Numbered from the stretch's first letter, positions 42,492-51,792 are shown. The stretch is 64,000 nucleotides of DNA from Haliscomenobacter sp041740695 (GCF_041740695.1 NZ_JBGSLK010000052.1:1-64000); one strand, 5' to 3'. Numbers and translations are program-made. The notes: a model not told the origin generated them from the sequence alone.

Positions 42492-43763
42492 ATGAATAAA
42501 CCGACACCAAGGAAAAGTAAATTTTTCCGTTTTTGGAAAGTGTTAGGCCCTGGCCTCATCACGGGTGCCAGCGACGACGACCCATCGGGCATCGCTACGT
42601 ATTCACAAGCAGGGGCTGCGTTTGGGCTTTCCACACTTTGGACGGCCCTGATCGCTTTTCCACTCATGGCGGCCTTGCAACAAATGTGTGCCAAAATTGG
42701 CCTGGTCACCGGACATGGATTAACGGGGGCATTGAAAGAACATTATCCACGGCCGGTGCTGTATTTGATGGTGTTGTTCAGTTTTCCGGCCATTGTCATG
42801 AACATTGGTGCCGACATCGCCGCGATGGGTGCTGTTGGAAATTTGTTGTTTCCGGCCATTGAAACCACCTATTTTAGTGTTTTTTTTACCATACTCCTGC
42901 TGGTGCTGATCGTTTATTTGCCCTATCAAAAAATCGCTTCGATCCTAAAATACCTCTGCTTGGTACTATTGGTGTATTTGATTGTCCCGTTTTTATACCC
43001 ACAAGATTGGCTGGCCGTATTAAAAGCTACGTTTATCCCCAGCATCCAATTCAATAAAGAATTCATCAGCATCCTGGTCGGTATTCTCGGCACTACAATT
43101 TCCCCCTACCTGTTCTTTTGGCAGGCATCGATGGAAGTGGAAGAAATGAAACACAAAACCAAACATCTGGTCGTGAATAAAAAAGTGATTCACGAGATGG
43201 AGCAAGATGTGGATTTTGGCATGTCTTTTTCGGGATTGGTAATGTTTTTTATCATCCTCACCACGGGCACCGTATTGTTCAAAGGGGGCATCCATCAAAT
43301 AGATACGGTTGAACAAGCCGCTTTGGCTTTAAAACCCCTGGCAGGTAATGCCGCGTACTTGCTTTTTGCCGTTGGTGTCATCGGTACGGGATTGCTGGCC
43401 ATTCCGGTGTTAAGTGGTTGTCTTTCTTACATCATCACCGAAACCTTTGGCTGGGAGCAGGGCCTGGATAAAAAATTCCACGAGGCCAAAGCTTTTTACA
43501 TCGTGATTGCGATTTCACTCATGCTTGGGCTATCCTTGAATTACATTGGGATTTCACCGATTCAAGCCTTGATCTATTCTGCCATCTTTTATGGCATGAC
43601 CGCACCAGTATTGATCGCCATTATCTTACACATTGCCAACAACAAGTCCATTATGGGCAAACACACGAATACCCGAACTGCAAACGTCCTGGGATTTGCG
43701 GCATTGACCATCATGACCCTTGCTGCTGTCTTTCTGTTACTGTTTCAGTTTGGCGTGTTGTAA
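42492..43763 (+). CDS. Nramp-related divalent metal transporter with altered metal site
   Basis: 423 residues with about eleven transmembrane helices and the Nramp (SLC11) fold. The first-helix motif, DPGN in classical Nramps, is here GASDDDPSGIATYSQ. The sixth-helix motif, normally with Met-Pro-His, reads GTTISPYLFFWQASMEVEE, so the metal-ligating methionine is missing. Such substitutions mark the Nramp-related subgroup, whose studied members prefer Mg2+ or lack transition-metal selectivity. The substrate is therefore left open. It is 45 bp after the VCBS gene. Its TAA stop is followed directly by the minimal family 1 element. Confidence 0.87.
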   Translation: MNKPTPRKSKFFRFWKVLGPGLITGASDDDPSGIATYSQAGAAFGLSTLWTALIAFPLMAALQQMCAKIGLVTGHGLTGALKEHYPRPVLYLMVLFSFPAIVMNIGADIAAMGAVGNLLFPAIETTYFSVFFTILLLVLIVYLPYQKIASILKYLCLVLLVYLIVPFLYPQDWLAVLKATFIPSIQFNKEFISILVGILGTTISPYLFFWQASMEVEEMKHKTKHLVVNKKVIHEMEQDVDFGMSFSGLVMFFIILTTGTVLFKGGIHQIDTVEQAALALKPLAGNAAYLLFAVGVIGTGLLAIPVLSGCLSYIITETFGWEQGLDKKFHEAKAFYIVIAISLMLGLSLNYIGISPIQALIYSAIFYGMTAPVLIAIILHIANNKSIMGKHTNTRTANVLGFAALTIMTLAAVFLLLFQFGVL

Positions 43764-43802
43764 GGGGCGATAAAAAAATAAGTGATCATTTTGCCCCACT
43801 AC
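43764..43802 (+). repeat. Family 1 repeat, copy D (39-bp deletion derivative)
   Basis: It keeps the 5' terminus and outer left arm (GGGGCGATAAAAAAATAAG then TGATCATTTT) and joins directly to GCCCCACTAC. Full copies such as B carry TTTTGCC both just before the inner stem and at the 3' terminus; joining those two direct repeats gives exactly this sequence. It follows the Nramp stop codon with no gap and ends 14 bp before the convergent gene. Confidence 0.88.
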
Positions 43803-43816
43803 TAAGCTGCTGTCAA

Positions 43817-44779
43817 CTAGTGTACCTTCAATACAATTTTCCCAAACTGCCCACCTTCCTCCATCCGTTGAAAAGCTTGTGCGCCATCTTTTAGGCTAAA
43901 TACCTGATCGATGACGGGATGAATCTTGTGTTCAGCAACAAATGCGAGCATCTCTACAAACTCTTCTTCGGTTCCCATCGTACTGCCTAAAACCTCCAAT
44001 TGTTTCCAGAACAAAATCTGGGGGCTAAAATTGGGCACCGCTCCAATGGTCCCACCATAAGAAACTACTCTTGCACCTGATTTGCACAGTTTTAACAATA
44101 ATCCAAAACCCTCACCACCGGCTCCATCGATCACGATGTCGAATCCTCCGGCAGCCTCCAGTTGTTTGTTCCAGTCTGGCGCTTGGTAGTTGACCCCTCC
44201 GGTAGCACCCAAGGCAATGGCCCGCTCGATTTTCTCATCTGAACTGGAAGTAATCCAAACCTCCGCACCTACCGCCTTGGCAAATTGCAGGGCAAACAAG
44301 GCTACTCCACCCCCAATCCCGGTGATTAAAACCCGGTCTCCTGCGGTACAACGCCCTTTGGTAAACAAGGCTCGATAGGCGGTCAATCCGGCCAAGGGTA
44401 GTGCTGCTGCTTCTTTCCAAGTTAAATGGTGCGGTTTTGGGTAGATCTGGCTTGCTGGAATGGCAATTTTTTCGGACAATGTGCCATTGCTGGGCAAACC
44501 CAAAATCTGGAAGTTTTTGCCTTGAAAACGGGGATCATCACCCCAGTCTAGCGCCGGATTGATCACCACTTCCTTTCCGTCACAAATGCCCGCACCATCC
44601 GATCCTAAAATAATGGGAAACCGAATGCCCGCGTATTTACCTTGGGTAACGAATAGGTCACGGTGGTTGAGCGCTGCAGCCTTGATGGTTACGATGACTT
44701 CCCCTTCGGCAAGGATGGGATCGGCAGCTTCTTGATAAACGGGGAGCGAGTTGGCTTCAGTAAGGACGAGTGCTTTCAC
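43817..44779 (-). CDS. Zinc-type alcohol dehydrogenase/quinone oxidoreductase-like protein
   Basis: 320-residue medium-chain dehydrogenase/reductase. N-terminal GroES-like domain (AAALNHRDLFVTQGKYAG, LGSDGAGI) and NAD(P)-binding Rossmann domain with GIGGGVALFALQFAKAVGA. The catalytic and structural zinc cysteines of true alcohol dehydrogenases are absent, so it belongs with quinone oxidoreductase-like enzymes. Substrate unknown. Convergent with the Nramp-related gene. Confidence 0.88.
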   Translation of the reverse strand: MKALVLTEANSLPVYQEAADPILAEGEVIVTIKAAALNHRDLFVTQGKYAGIRFPIILGSDGAGICDGKEVVINPALDWGDDPRFQGKNFQILGLPSNGTLSEKIAIPASQIYPKPHHLTWKEAAALPLAGLTAYRALFTKGRCTAGDRVLITGIGGGVALFALQFAKAVGAEVWITSSSDEKIERAIALGATGGVNYQAPDWNKQLEAAGGFDIVIDGAGGEGFGLLLKLCKSGARVVSYGGTIGAVPNFSPQILFWKQLEVLGSTMGTEEEFVEMLAFVAEHKIHPVIDQVFSLKDGAQAFQRMEEGGQFGKIVLKVH

Positions 44780-44857
44780 AGTGTGGCTTTTTTATTTGGA
44801 AAACAAATGTTGTATAGGCTTGTTGTGCAAGCCTGTGCAAACTTCCTCAAAATTGCT

Positions 44858-44865
44858 TATTTTTG
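44858..44865 (+). promoter_or_regulatory. Candidate -7 box for the Uma2 gene
   Basis: TATTTTTG fits TAnnTTTG, 31 bp ahead of the start codon at 44897; no convincing -33 element. Confidence 0.4.
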
Positions 44866-44896
44866 TTGAAAGAAGCATAGGAAATACAAAAAACGC

Positions 44897-45451
44897 ATGG
44901 CAATCCAGGTTCAAAAACACTTGTTCACAGTGGCCGAATACCACAAGATGGCGGAGGCCGGTATCTTGCCTGAGCGAGGTGTAGAATTAATCAATGGAGA
45001 AATTATTGAGATGAGTCCAATTGGAAGTAAACATGCCAAAATTGTCAAGAAGTTAAACAGTCTGCTGAACAAGCTGGTAGGTGATAGATTCATCGTTAGT
45101 GTGCAAGACCCGATTGTCGCCAGCGATTTGTCGGAGCCAGAACCCGATGTTGCAGTACTCAAATACCGTAGTGATTTTTATGAAAATGCATTGCCCAAAG
45201 GAGAGGACGTTTTATTGGCCATTGAGGTAGCCGACACCACCTTAAGTTATGACAGCAAAGTAAAATTGCCCATCTACGCCGCGAGTGGTATACCTGAATG
45301 TTGGATCATCAACCTAGCTAAAAAGGAAATTCAGGTGTATTGGGAAACAAATGGCGCTGACTATCGTTTTCGCGAAAAAGTTCAGCTTGAGGATACCATC
45401 CAGGCCAAAAATGTTCCATTGACCCTGACTTTAGCAGAAATTTTTCATTAG
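44897..45451 (+). CDS. Uma2 family (DUF820) endonuclease-like protein
   Basis: 184 residues of the Uma2/DUF820 family with a PD-(D/E)xK nuclease fold. Catalytic-core pieces are EPEPDVAVLK (Asp), LLAIEVADTTLSYDSKVKL (E-x-x with downstream Lys) and YAASGIPECWIIN. The opening FTVAEYHKMAEAGILPERGVELINGEI in two blocks is typical. The family is expanded in cyanobacteria and filamentous bacteria, and its biological role is unsettled. It stands alone here without defence neighbours. Confidence 0.9.
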   Translation: MAIQVQKHLFTVAEYHKMAEAGILPERGVELINGEIIEMSPIGSKHAKIVKKLNSLLNKLVGDRFIVSVQDPIVASDLSEPEPDVAVLKYRSDFYENALPKGEDVLLAIEVADTTLSYDSKVKLPIYAASGIPECWIINLAKKEIQVYWETNGADYRFREKVQLEDTIQAKNVPLTLTLAEIFH

Positions 45452-45493
45452 CACAGAAATCTTCCTATTTTGTTAGCGAAAATCCGCTAAGCA

Positions 45494-46561
45494 ATGACCA
45501 ACATCAGACTTGATGCAGCCGGCGAACCCAGAGTAGGAGAGGAGCTGCCCCTGGAAAAGCTCAACGACTATTTGCATGCAGCTATTCCGGGGTTTGGCGA
45601 TATCATGCAGGTAAGCCAATTTGGCGGAGGTTATTCTAATCTAACTTATCTTCTACAAACAACAGACCACGCTTACGTACTGCGTCGCCCCCCTTTCGGT
45701 GCCAAAGACATCAAAAAAGGACACGACATGGCCCGGGAGTACCAGATCCTAAGCACGCTACATCAGGCAGGATACCGTAAAATACCTCAAGTTTTGCTTT
45801 GTTGTGACGACGAAAGCATGTTGGGTTTCCCCTTTTACCTCATGGAGAAAATCGAAGGTGTGATCCTGCGGGGAAAAATGGGCCATAAGTTGAACATCCC
45901 TGCTGAACAAATGCGGCGATTGTCCTATTCCCTGATCGATGCCTTGGTGGAACTGCACCAGATCGACATTGTGCAAACGGGCTTGACCCAAATTGGCAAA
46001 CCGGAAGGCTACATCCAACGCCAGGTGGAAGGCTGGAGCAAACGTTACGAAGCGGCGCAAACCGACGATATTCCCCAAATGTTGGAATTGGCCAACTGGT
46101 TACAGCAGCACTTACCCACAGAAGGGCGTCCAACTCTCATCCACAACGACTTCAAATACGATAACGCCATTTTGCATCCAGATACCCTGGAGATCATTGC
46201 CCTATTGGATTGGGAAATGAGCACGGTGGGGGATCCACTCATGGACCTGGGCACCTGCCTGTCGTACTGGTGCGAGACCGAAGACTCCGATTTTGAAAAA
46301 ACCTTCAACGTCTCCTGGTTGCCGGGGAATTTAACCCGCCAGGAAATCGCCGCGTATTACCAGGAAAAGAGTGGTCGGGATACTTCGAATATCCTGTATT
46401 TCTATGTTTTTGGTTTGTTCAAAAATGCGGTGATCATGCAGCAGATTTATAGCCGCTACAAGAAGGGGTATACGAAGGATGAGCGCTTCGCTATGTTGAT
46501 TTGGGGCGTGCAGGAACTGGCGAAAAAAGCGATTCACACACTTGAAAAAGGAAAATTGTAA
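45494..46561 (+). CDS. APH-like phosphotransferase (ACAD10/11 kinase-domain type)
   Basis: 355 residues with an aminoglycoside-phosphotransferase kinase fold. The N-lobe has QFGGGYSNLTYLL (nucleotide loop) and YVLRRPPFG; the catalytic loop is LIHNDFKYDNAI (Asp as base, Asn as metal ligand) and the metal Asp is in LLDWEMSTVGDPLMDLG. This wording matches the kinase half of ACAD10/ACAD11 and bacterial LvaA-type proteins, which phosphorylate 4-hydroxyacyl-CoAs, rather than antibiotic kinases. An acyl-CoA dehydrogenase follows, which supports that role. Confidence 0.87.
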   Translation: MTNIRLDAAGEPRVGEELPLEKLNDYLHAAIPGFGDIMQVSQFGGGYSNLTYLLQTTDHAYVLRRPPFGAKDIKKGHDMAREYQILSTLHQAGYRKIPQVLLCCDDESMLGFPFYLMEKIEGVILRGKMGHKLNIPAEQMRRLSYSLIDALVELHQIDIVQTGLTQIGKPEGYIQRQVEGWSKRYEAAQTDDIPQMLELANWLQQHLPTEGRPTLIHNDFKYDNAILHPDTLEIIALLDWEMSTVGDPLMDLGTCLSYWCETEDSDFEKTFNVSWLPGNLTRQEIAAYYQEKSGRDTSNILYFYVFGLFKNAVIMQQIYSRYKKGYTKDERFAMLIWGVQELAKKAIHTLEKGKL

Positions 46562-46580
46562 ACGATTTTTGATAAAAACT

Positions 46581-46695
46581 CCTAAGGTGATTCTTTAGTG
46601 TCTTAGGTTTCTTAGGTGGTGAAAAACCAAAACCTGCGTAGCAGGTCAATACTTCACCACCTAAGAAACCTAAGACACCGAAGAAACACCTTAGG
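46581..46695. repeat. Family 4 palindrome, full copy
   Basis: Arms of 43 bp (46581-46623 and 46653-46695) pair with about four mismatches (CCTAAGGTGATTCTTTAGTG... with its complement). The 29-nt loop carries its own small hairpin ACCTGC/GCAGGT. It lies between the kinase and acyl-CoA dehydrogenase genes and ends 19 bp before the latter's ATG. Confidence 0.88.
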
Positions 46696-46714
46696 GAAGC
46701 AGCTGCCCTACATT

Positions 46715-47911
46715 ATGTTGACAGAACTCATCAAAACCGAGCGCATCAAAAAGCTCCTCCCCGCCATCCACACCTTCATGGCCGAGGAAGTTTTTCCCCA
46801 TGACTTGCAGTGGCTCAAACAGTCCTGGGCAGAACTACAACCGACACTGAACGCCTTACGCGAAAAAGTCAAAGCCAATGGCTGGTGGTTGCCCTGCTTC
46901 GATCCCCATTACGGCGGTATGGGCATGAGCTTGCTGGAGCACGCTTTCATCGCTGAGGCAGTAGGTGGCTCGCCCTTTGGCTATTACCTCTTCAACTGCC
47001 AGGCACCCGATATCGGCAACATGGAATTACTGCACCTGGCAGGCACCGCAGCGCAAAAAGACCAGTTTTTGACCCCACTCGCGGCTGGTGAAACCCGCAG
47101 CTGTTTTGCCATGACCGAACCGGAATTTGCAGGCAGCAACCCCGTGCGCATGGGCACCACCGCCGTACGGGAAGGTAATGAATACCTGATCAACGGCCAC
47201 AAATGGTTCACCACGGCCTTTGATGGCTCCACTTTTACCATTGTGATGGCGGTGACCGATCCCGAAGCCGCGCCCCACCAACGGGCCAGTATGATCCTGG
47301 TGCCGACGAATACGCTAGGGCTCCAATTCATCCGCAATATCTCCATCATGGGGCACCCCGGCTCTGGCTGGATGAGCCATTCGGAGATTCGGTTTGACAA
47401 TGTCCGCGTACCCGTCGAGAACCTGATCGGTACTGAAGGCAGCGGCTTCCAACTCGCCCAAGCACGCCTGGGCCCCGGCCGCATCCACCACTGCATGCGT
47501 TGGATGGGCATTTGTGAACGCGCCTTTGCTCAAATGTGCCGCTACGCCGCCACCCGCGAAATTGAAGACGGGGTGATGCTGGGCGAAAAACAAATGGTAC
47601 AACTCATGATCGCCGAAAGCCGCGCGGAAATTGACGCAGCCAAACTGATGGTGCTGAGCACCGCCCTGCTGATGGAAAAAGCGGGCCAAAAAGCGGCGGC
47701 GGAACAGGTGTCAGCCATCAAGTTTTTTACAGCCAAGGTGCTGGGCGATGTACTGGATCGGGCGATTCAGGTGCACGGCGGACTGGGGATCACCGATGAT
47801 ACCATTTTGGCCTTTTATTACCGGGAGGAACGGGCAGCCAGAATTTATGACGGGACGGATGAGACGCATAAGGCGTCGCTGGCGCGGAAAATTTTGAAGA
47901 AATACAGGTAA
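46715..47911 (+). CDS. Acyl-CoA dehydrogenase (ACAD10/11-like)
   Basis: 398 residues of the flavoprotein acyl-CoA dehydrogenase family. It shows the helical N-domain, the FAD/substrate region SCFAMTEPEFAGSNP and GHKWFTTAFDG, and the C-terminal IQVHGGLGITDDTILAFYYREERAARIYDGTDE. The MTEPEFAGSNP and CMRWMG wording is that of the ACAD10/ACAD11 branch. ATG 46715 is chosen; the open frame upstream runs through the family 4 repeat. With the preceding kinase it likely converts 4-phosphoacyl-CoA to an enoyl or 3-hydroxy product (inferred from LvaAC and mammalian ACAD11). Confidence 0.9.
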   Translation: MLTELIKTERIKKLLPAIHTFMAEEVFPHDLQWLKQSWAELQPTLNALREKVKANGWWLPCFDPHYGGMGMSLLEHAFIAEAVGGSPFGYYLFNCQAPDIGNMELLHLAGTAAQKDQFLTPLAAGETRSCFAMTEPEFAGSNPVRMGTTAVREGNEYLINGHKWFTTAFDGSTFTIVMAVTDPEAAPHQRASMILVPTNTLGLQFIRNISIMGHPGSGWMSHSEIRFDNVRVPVENLIGTEGSGFQLAQARLGPGRIHHCMRWMGICERAFAQMCRYAATREIEDGVMLGEKQMVQLMIAESRAEIDAAKLMVLSTALLMEKAGQKAAAEQVSAIKFFTAKVLGDVLDRAIQVHGGLGITDDTILAFYYREERAARIYDGTDETHKASLARKILKKYR

Positions 47912-47934
47912 TTGGTTATCTAATACCCTCAATC

Positions 47935-50900
47935 ATGTCTTTGCCAAAATCTGCAAATATGAAATCCAAACTCTACGCTTTTTCCCTTGCCTTGCTCGGT
48001 TTTGCTTGGTTTGCCTTGATGCCCAAAGCACTTAAACCAAAGGCCCCTCTAGCCAATGCCACCGAATTTCGCCTGGTCCAAGACGAGGCACTCGGCACCA
48101 TTGCAGTTTTTACCACCAAAGGAAAAACGCCTGTGCTGACCCAAAATGCCAAAGCTGATTTTCGGCCTTTTTTGCATCCCATCGTCGCCCCGGATGGCAA
48201 TGGCGTCCTGACCGAATACAGCCCCGGCCACCACAAACACCAAACTGGTATTTATTGGGGTTTCACCCGGGTCAATGGGCGGGATTATTTTCACCACCCG
48301 GAAGGGGATTACTGGCGGCGGGTTTCCGCTACGGTCATCAAAGCCAAAGGGCCAGAGGTAAAATGGGAAACCGTGTACGATCTGCTCGATGAAAAGGGCA
48401 ATACTGTGCTGACCGAAACCCAAACCTGGACCATGCGGGAGCAAGACGGCAAATACCTCCTGGATTTGGAATGGGCGGGTGAAGCCCAAACCGATGTCAC
48501 GATTGGCAAATACGATTACGGCGGGCTGTTTGTACGTATGCCCTGGAAAGAGGGCATCAAAGGTGAAGTGATCAATGCCGCCCGGCAACGCAACGAAAAA
48601 GCCGAAGGCCAACGCGCTGGCTGGGTCGATGTAGGCATGCAAATTGAAGGGCGGAACGATTGGGCGCATATTGCCATTTTGGATCACCCCGAAAACAAAG
48701 GGTTCCCCCAAACCTGGCGGGTAGATGGACAATTGGGCATCGGCCCTGCGCGGGCCCGTGCTGCTGATTGGCAAATCCCCAAAGGCAAAGTGGAGGTCAT
48801 CAAATACCAATTGGTCTTGTACACTAGCACACTCGACGATGTGAAAATGAACAGCATCTGGAGCGCATTCAGTGGCCAGGATATGATGTATTCACTATGG
48901 GGCATTGCACAGGCAGAAGGGCGCGACGCCAAGTTTTTGTCCCCGGAGGAGGCCGTTAAGGCGATGACACTCAAGGAAGGATTTGCAGTGAACACTTGGG
49001 CTTCCGAACCGATGATAACCCAACCGATGGCCTTTTGTTGGGACGACCGAGGCCGACTCTGGGTGGCCGAAAACCGCGACTACGAATCCCGGGGATACGG
49101 GTTTTCTAAAGCAGGCAATAGCCGCATTTTGATTCTGGAAGATACCAACCACGATGGAATGGCCGATTCAAAAAAAGTATTTTTAGAAGGCATTGCCTTT
49201 CCTGCAGCCATCGCAGTGGGCTTTGATGGCCTGTTTTTGGGCGCACCGCCCAACTTACTTTTTGTACCCGACAAAAACCACGACGATGTGGCCGATATGG
49301 ATAACATCGAAGTGCGACTAACTGGTTGGGGCATCCGCGATCGGCACGAGACCTTGAACAGTCTGCATTGGGGGCCAGATGGCTGGTTGTATGGTTGCCA
49401 GGGTTTTGCTACGCCCTCCAAAGTGCGCAAACCTACGGGCAAAGGCCGGATTTACAAGCACAACGATCCTTTTCCTGAAGACATCCTTAATGCTACGGAG
49501 GGGGTAGACATCAACGGCGGGGTCTGGCGTTACCACCCGATCAAAGACAAATTTGAAGTAGTCGCCCACGGATTCAGCAATCCCTGGGGCATTGATTACG
49601 ACGCCAAGGGGCAGCTGTTCATCAGCGCCTGCGTCATTCCGCATATGTGGCACATCATACCCGGAGGTGTTTACCACCGCCAGGGTGGGCAACATTTCAA
49701 TCCCTATTTGTACAGCGACATTCGCACCATTGCTGAACACAGCCACCGTTCCGCGCATGGCGGTGCCAGGGTGTATCAGTCCGATGCCTTTCCTGCGGAA
49801 CATCAGGGTCGTATTTTTATGGCCAACATCCATGAACACGCCGTTTTATCGGATGTTTTGGAACCAAAAGGCTCCGGTTTTGTGGCCAAACACGGCGATG
49901 ATCTACTTTTGGCCAACAATGCCCAATGGGTGGGCTTCAGCATGGAAGTTGGCCCCGACGGTGGCGTGTATGTGCTGGACTGGCACGATGCGGATATTTG
50001 TGGCAAAGAGGTGTTGAATGGAGAAACCGGGCGGGTATTCAGAATCATGCCGACTGCTTCCTTGGCAAAAAACTGGGAAGGACGCTTTGGGGATTTGACT
50101 AAATTGTCGGATGTACAATTGGTGGAATTGCAAAAAAGCCCCAGCGATTGGCATTCCCGCCGGGCCAGATTGATTTTGCAGAGCAGAGCAAGCAAAACGG
50201 CGCTGGACAAAACGGCAGTCGCCAACCTGCAAAGCATTTTTCAAAGTCATCCGAATCCAGACTACCGACTCCGCGCCCTATGGAGCTTGCATACCACGGG
50301 AAACCTGACTGCGGCAGCACTACTCAGTTCACTCAACAATGCCGATCCCCATATTCGGGCCTGGGCCATTCAGTTGTTGTGTGAAGACAAAGCGCCTTCC
50401 AGCGCAGCGGTAGACAAGTTTGTAGCCCTGGCCAAAGCAGACCCTTCGCCCGTGGTAAGGCTCTACTTGGCTTCCGCCATGCAGCGACTCGACAACGAAT
50501 CCGCCTGGAAAATTGCCGAGCAATTGGTCAAACACGGTGAAGACCAGGCCGACCACAACTTGCCCAAAATGATCTGGTTTGGCCTCGAACCATTGGTGAA
50601 AGCCAACTCAAATCGTGCACTGGCACTGGCTGCACAAGCCGAAATTCCGCTCATCTCCCGGTACGTAGCCCGGCGCATTGTGGATGCCAATTCACCCGAG
50701 CTGTTGGTCAGCGCCTTGGAAAAGAACCCCAAGCAGAAATTGAATCTGCTGGAAGGCATGCGCGATGGTCTGGAAGGTAGAACCGACCTGAAAGCGCCCG
50801 GCAATTGGGCGGCGCTCTACACCAAATTGCGCCAGGCCAAAGGCCCCACCCAGGATCTGGCCACTCAAATTGCCCAACGTTTTGGGGATACCGAGGCCAG

Positions 50901-51792
50901 CCAAAAGGCCTTAATTACCCTCAAAAATAAAAATGCACCGCTTGCGCAACGGCAGCAGGCCTTACAACTGATCGCCGCGCGCAAACGGCCTGAATTGTTG
51001 CCGGAAATCCCCACGCTGCTCAATGAAGCAGGTTTGCGCCTGGACGTGATTCAAGCGATTGCCGATTACGACCAGGAATCACTGGCGAAATTGCTGATTA
51101 GCAAATACCCGGAGTTCAATGCTACCGAAAAACAGCAGGCCATTCAAACCCTTTCGTCGCGGCCCAAGTACGGCTGGCAACTGACGCAGGCTTTAAAAAG
51201 TGAGACCATTCCCAAGCGGGATGTGCCGCCTTATGCTGCCCGGCAATTGTTGCGGGTGGTGGGCAGTGGATTCATTGAGGTATGGGGGCCGATTGAACAG
51301 GAACCTTCGCTGGAAAAGGCTTATTCAAAATACCAACGCATGATCACCGAAAAAGCCCTGCTTACCGCCAATGCCGCCAAAGGTGAACTGGTTTTTCAGG
51401 GCGCTTGTGGATCTTGCCACAAGATGTACGGCAAAGGGGGCAATATCGGCCCGGACTTGACGGGTTCCAACCGCGCCAACCTGGATTACCTCTTGTTCAA
51501 CGTCTTGAACCCCAGCGGAGAGATTCAGGACGATTACAAGCTGGTGGTGCTGACTACCCGCGATGGGCGGACGTATTCGGGGAATGTGGTTTCTGAAAAT
51601 GAACGCCAACTGACTTTTCGTACCGTTGGACTGGAGGCAGTGGTGCTGGACAAATCGGCGATTCAATCCCGGGAAGTTATGCCGACCTCACTGATGCCTG
51701 TGGGGCTGTTTGATCCGCTTTCGGAGAGTGAGGTGCTGGATTTGGTGCAATTTTTGCGGACGACGGAAGGGGGGAAGGTAGGGAAGAAGTAG
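47935..51792 (+). CDS. PmoA-like domain fused to a PVC-type dehydrogenase with cytochrome c
   Basis: 1285 residues, exported (hydrophobic leader, M9 an alternative start). Residues ~40-340 match the PmoA/DUF6807 fold (SPGHHKHQTGIYWGF, YDYGGLFVRMPW, DHPENKGFPQTWRV). Next comes a membrane-bound-dehydrogenase-type beta-propeller (GFAVNTWASEP, DRGRLWVAENRDYESRGYG, SLHWGPDGWLYG), then HEAT-like helical repeats. At the C-terminus is a c-type cytochrome domain with heme motif CGSCH (1158-1162) followed by GPDLTGSNRANLDYLL and MPTSLMPVG (axial Met). The last parts match the heme-binding CxxCH proteins abundant in Planctomycetota. It is probably a periplasmic sugar or carbohydrate dehydrogenase passing electrons to its heme; the substrate is unknown. 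Confidence 0.87.
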   Translation: MSLPKSANMKSKLYAFSLALLGFAWFALMPKALKPKAPLANATEFRLVQDEALGTIAVFTTKGKTPVLTQNAKADFRPFLHPIVAPDGNGVLTEYSPGHHKHQTGIYWGFTRVNGRDYFHHPEGDYWRRVSATVIKAKGPEVKWETVYDLLDEKGNTVLTETQTWTMREQDGKYLLDLEWAGEAQTDVTIGKYDYGGLFVRMPWKEGIKGEVINAARQRNEKAEGQRAGWVDVGMQIEGRNDWAHIAILDHPENKGFPQTWRVDGQLGIGPARARAADWQIPKGKVEVIKYQLVLYTSTLDDVKMNSIWSAFSGQDMMYSLWGIAQAEGRDAKFLSPEEAVKAMTLKEGFAVNTWASEPMITQPMAFCWDDRGRLWVAENRDYESRGYGFSKAGNSRILILEDTNHDGMADSKKVFLEGIAFPAAIAVGFDGLFLGAPPNLLFVPDKNHDDVADMDNIEVRLTGWGIRDRHETLNSLHWGPDGWLYGCQGFATPSKVRKPTGKGRIYKHNDPFPEDILNATEGVDINGGVWRYHPIKDKFEVVAHGFSNPWGIDYDAKGQLFISACVIPHMWHIIPGGVYHRQGGQHFNPYLYSDIRTIAEHSHRSAHGGARVYQSDAFPAEHQGRIFMANIHEHAVLSDVLEPKGSGFVAKHGDDLLLANNAQWVGFSMEVGPDGGVYVLDWHDADICGKEVLNGETGRVFRIMPTASLAKNWEGRFGDLTKLSDVQLVELQKSPSDWHSRRARLILQSRASKTALDKTAVANLQSIFQSHPNPDYRLRALWSLHTTGNLTAAALLSSLNNADPHIRAWAIQLLCEDKAPSSAAVDKFVALAKADPSPVVRLYLASAMQRLDNESAWKIAEQLVKHGEDQADHNLPKMIWFGLEPLVKANSNRALALAAQAEIPLISRYVARRIVDANSPELLVSALEKNPKQKLNLLEGMRDGLEGRTDLKAPGNWAALYTKLRQAKGPTQDLATQIAQRFGDTEASQKALITLKNKNAPLAQRQQALQLIAARKRPELLPEIPTLLNEAGLRLDVIQAIADYDQESLAKLLISKYPEFNATEKQQAIQTLSSRPKYGWQLTQALKSETIPKRDVPPYAARQLLRVVGSGFIEVWGPIEQEPSLEKAYSKYQRMITEKALLTANAAKGELVFQGACGSCHKMYGKGGNIGPDLTGSNRANLDYLLFNVLNPSGEIQDDYKLVVLTTRDGRTYSGNVVSENERQLTFRTVGLEAVVLDKSAIQSREVMPTSLMPVGLFDPLSESEVLDLVQFLRTTEGGKVGKK

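Noticed and set aside
44897..45451. Uma2 protein as part of a defence system
   Set aside because: No restriction, toxin-antitoxin or other defence gene adjoins it; the neighbours are metabolic.
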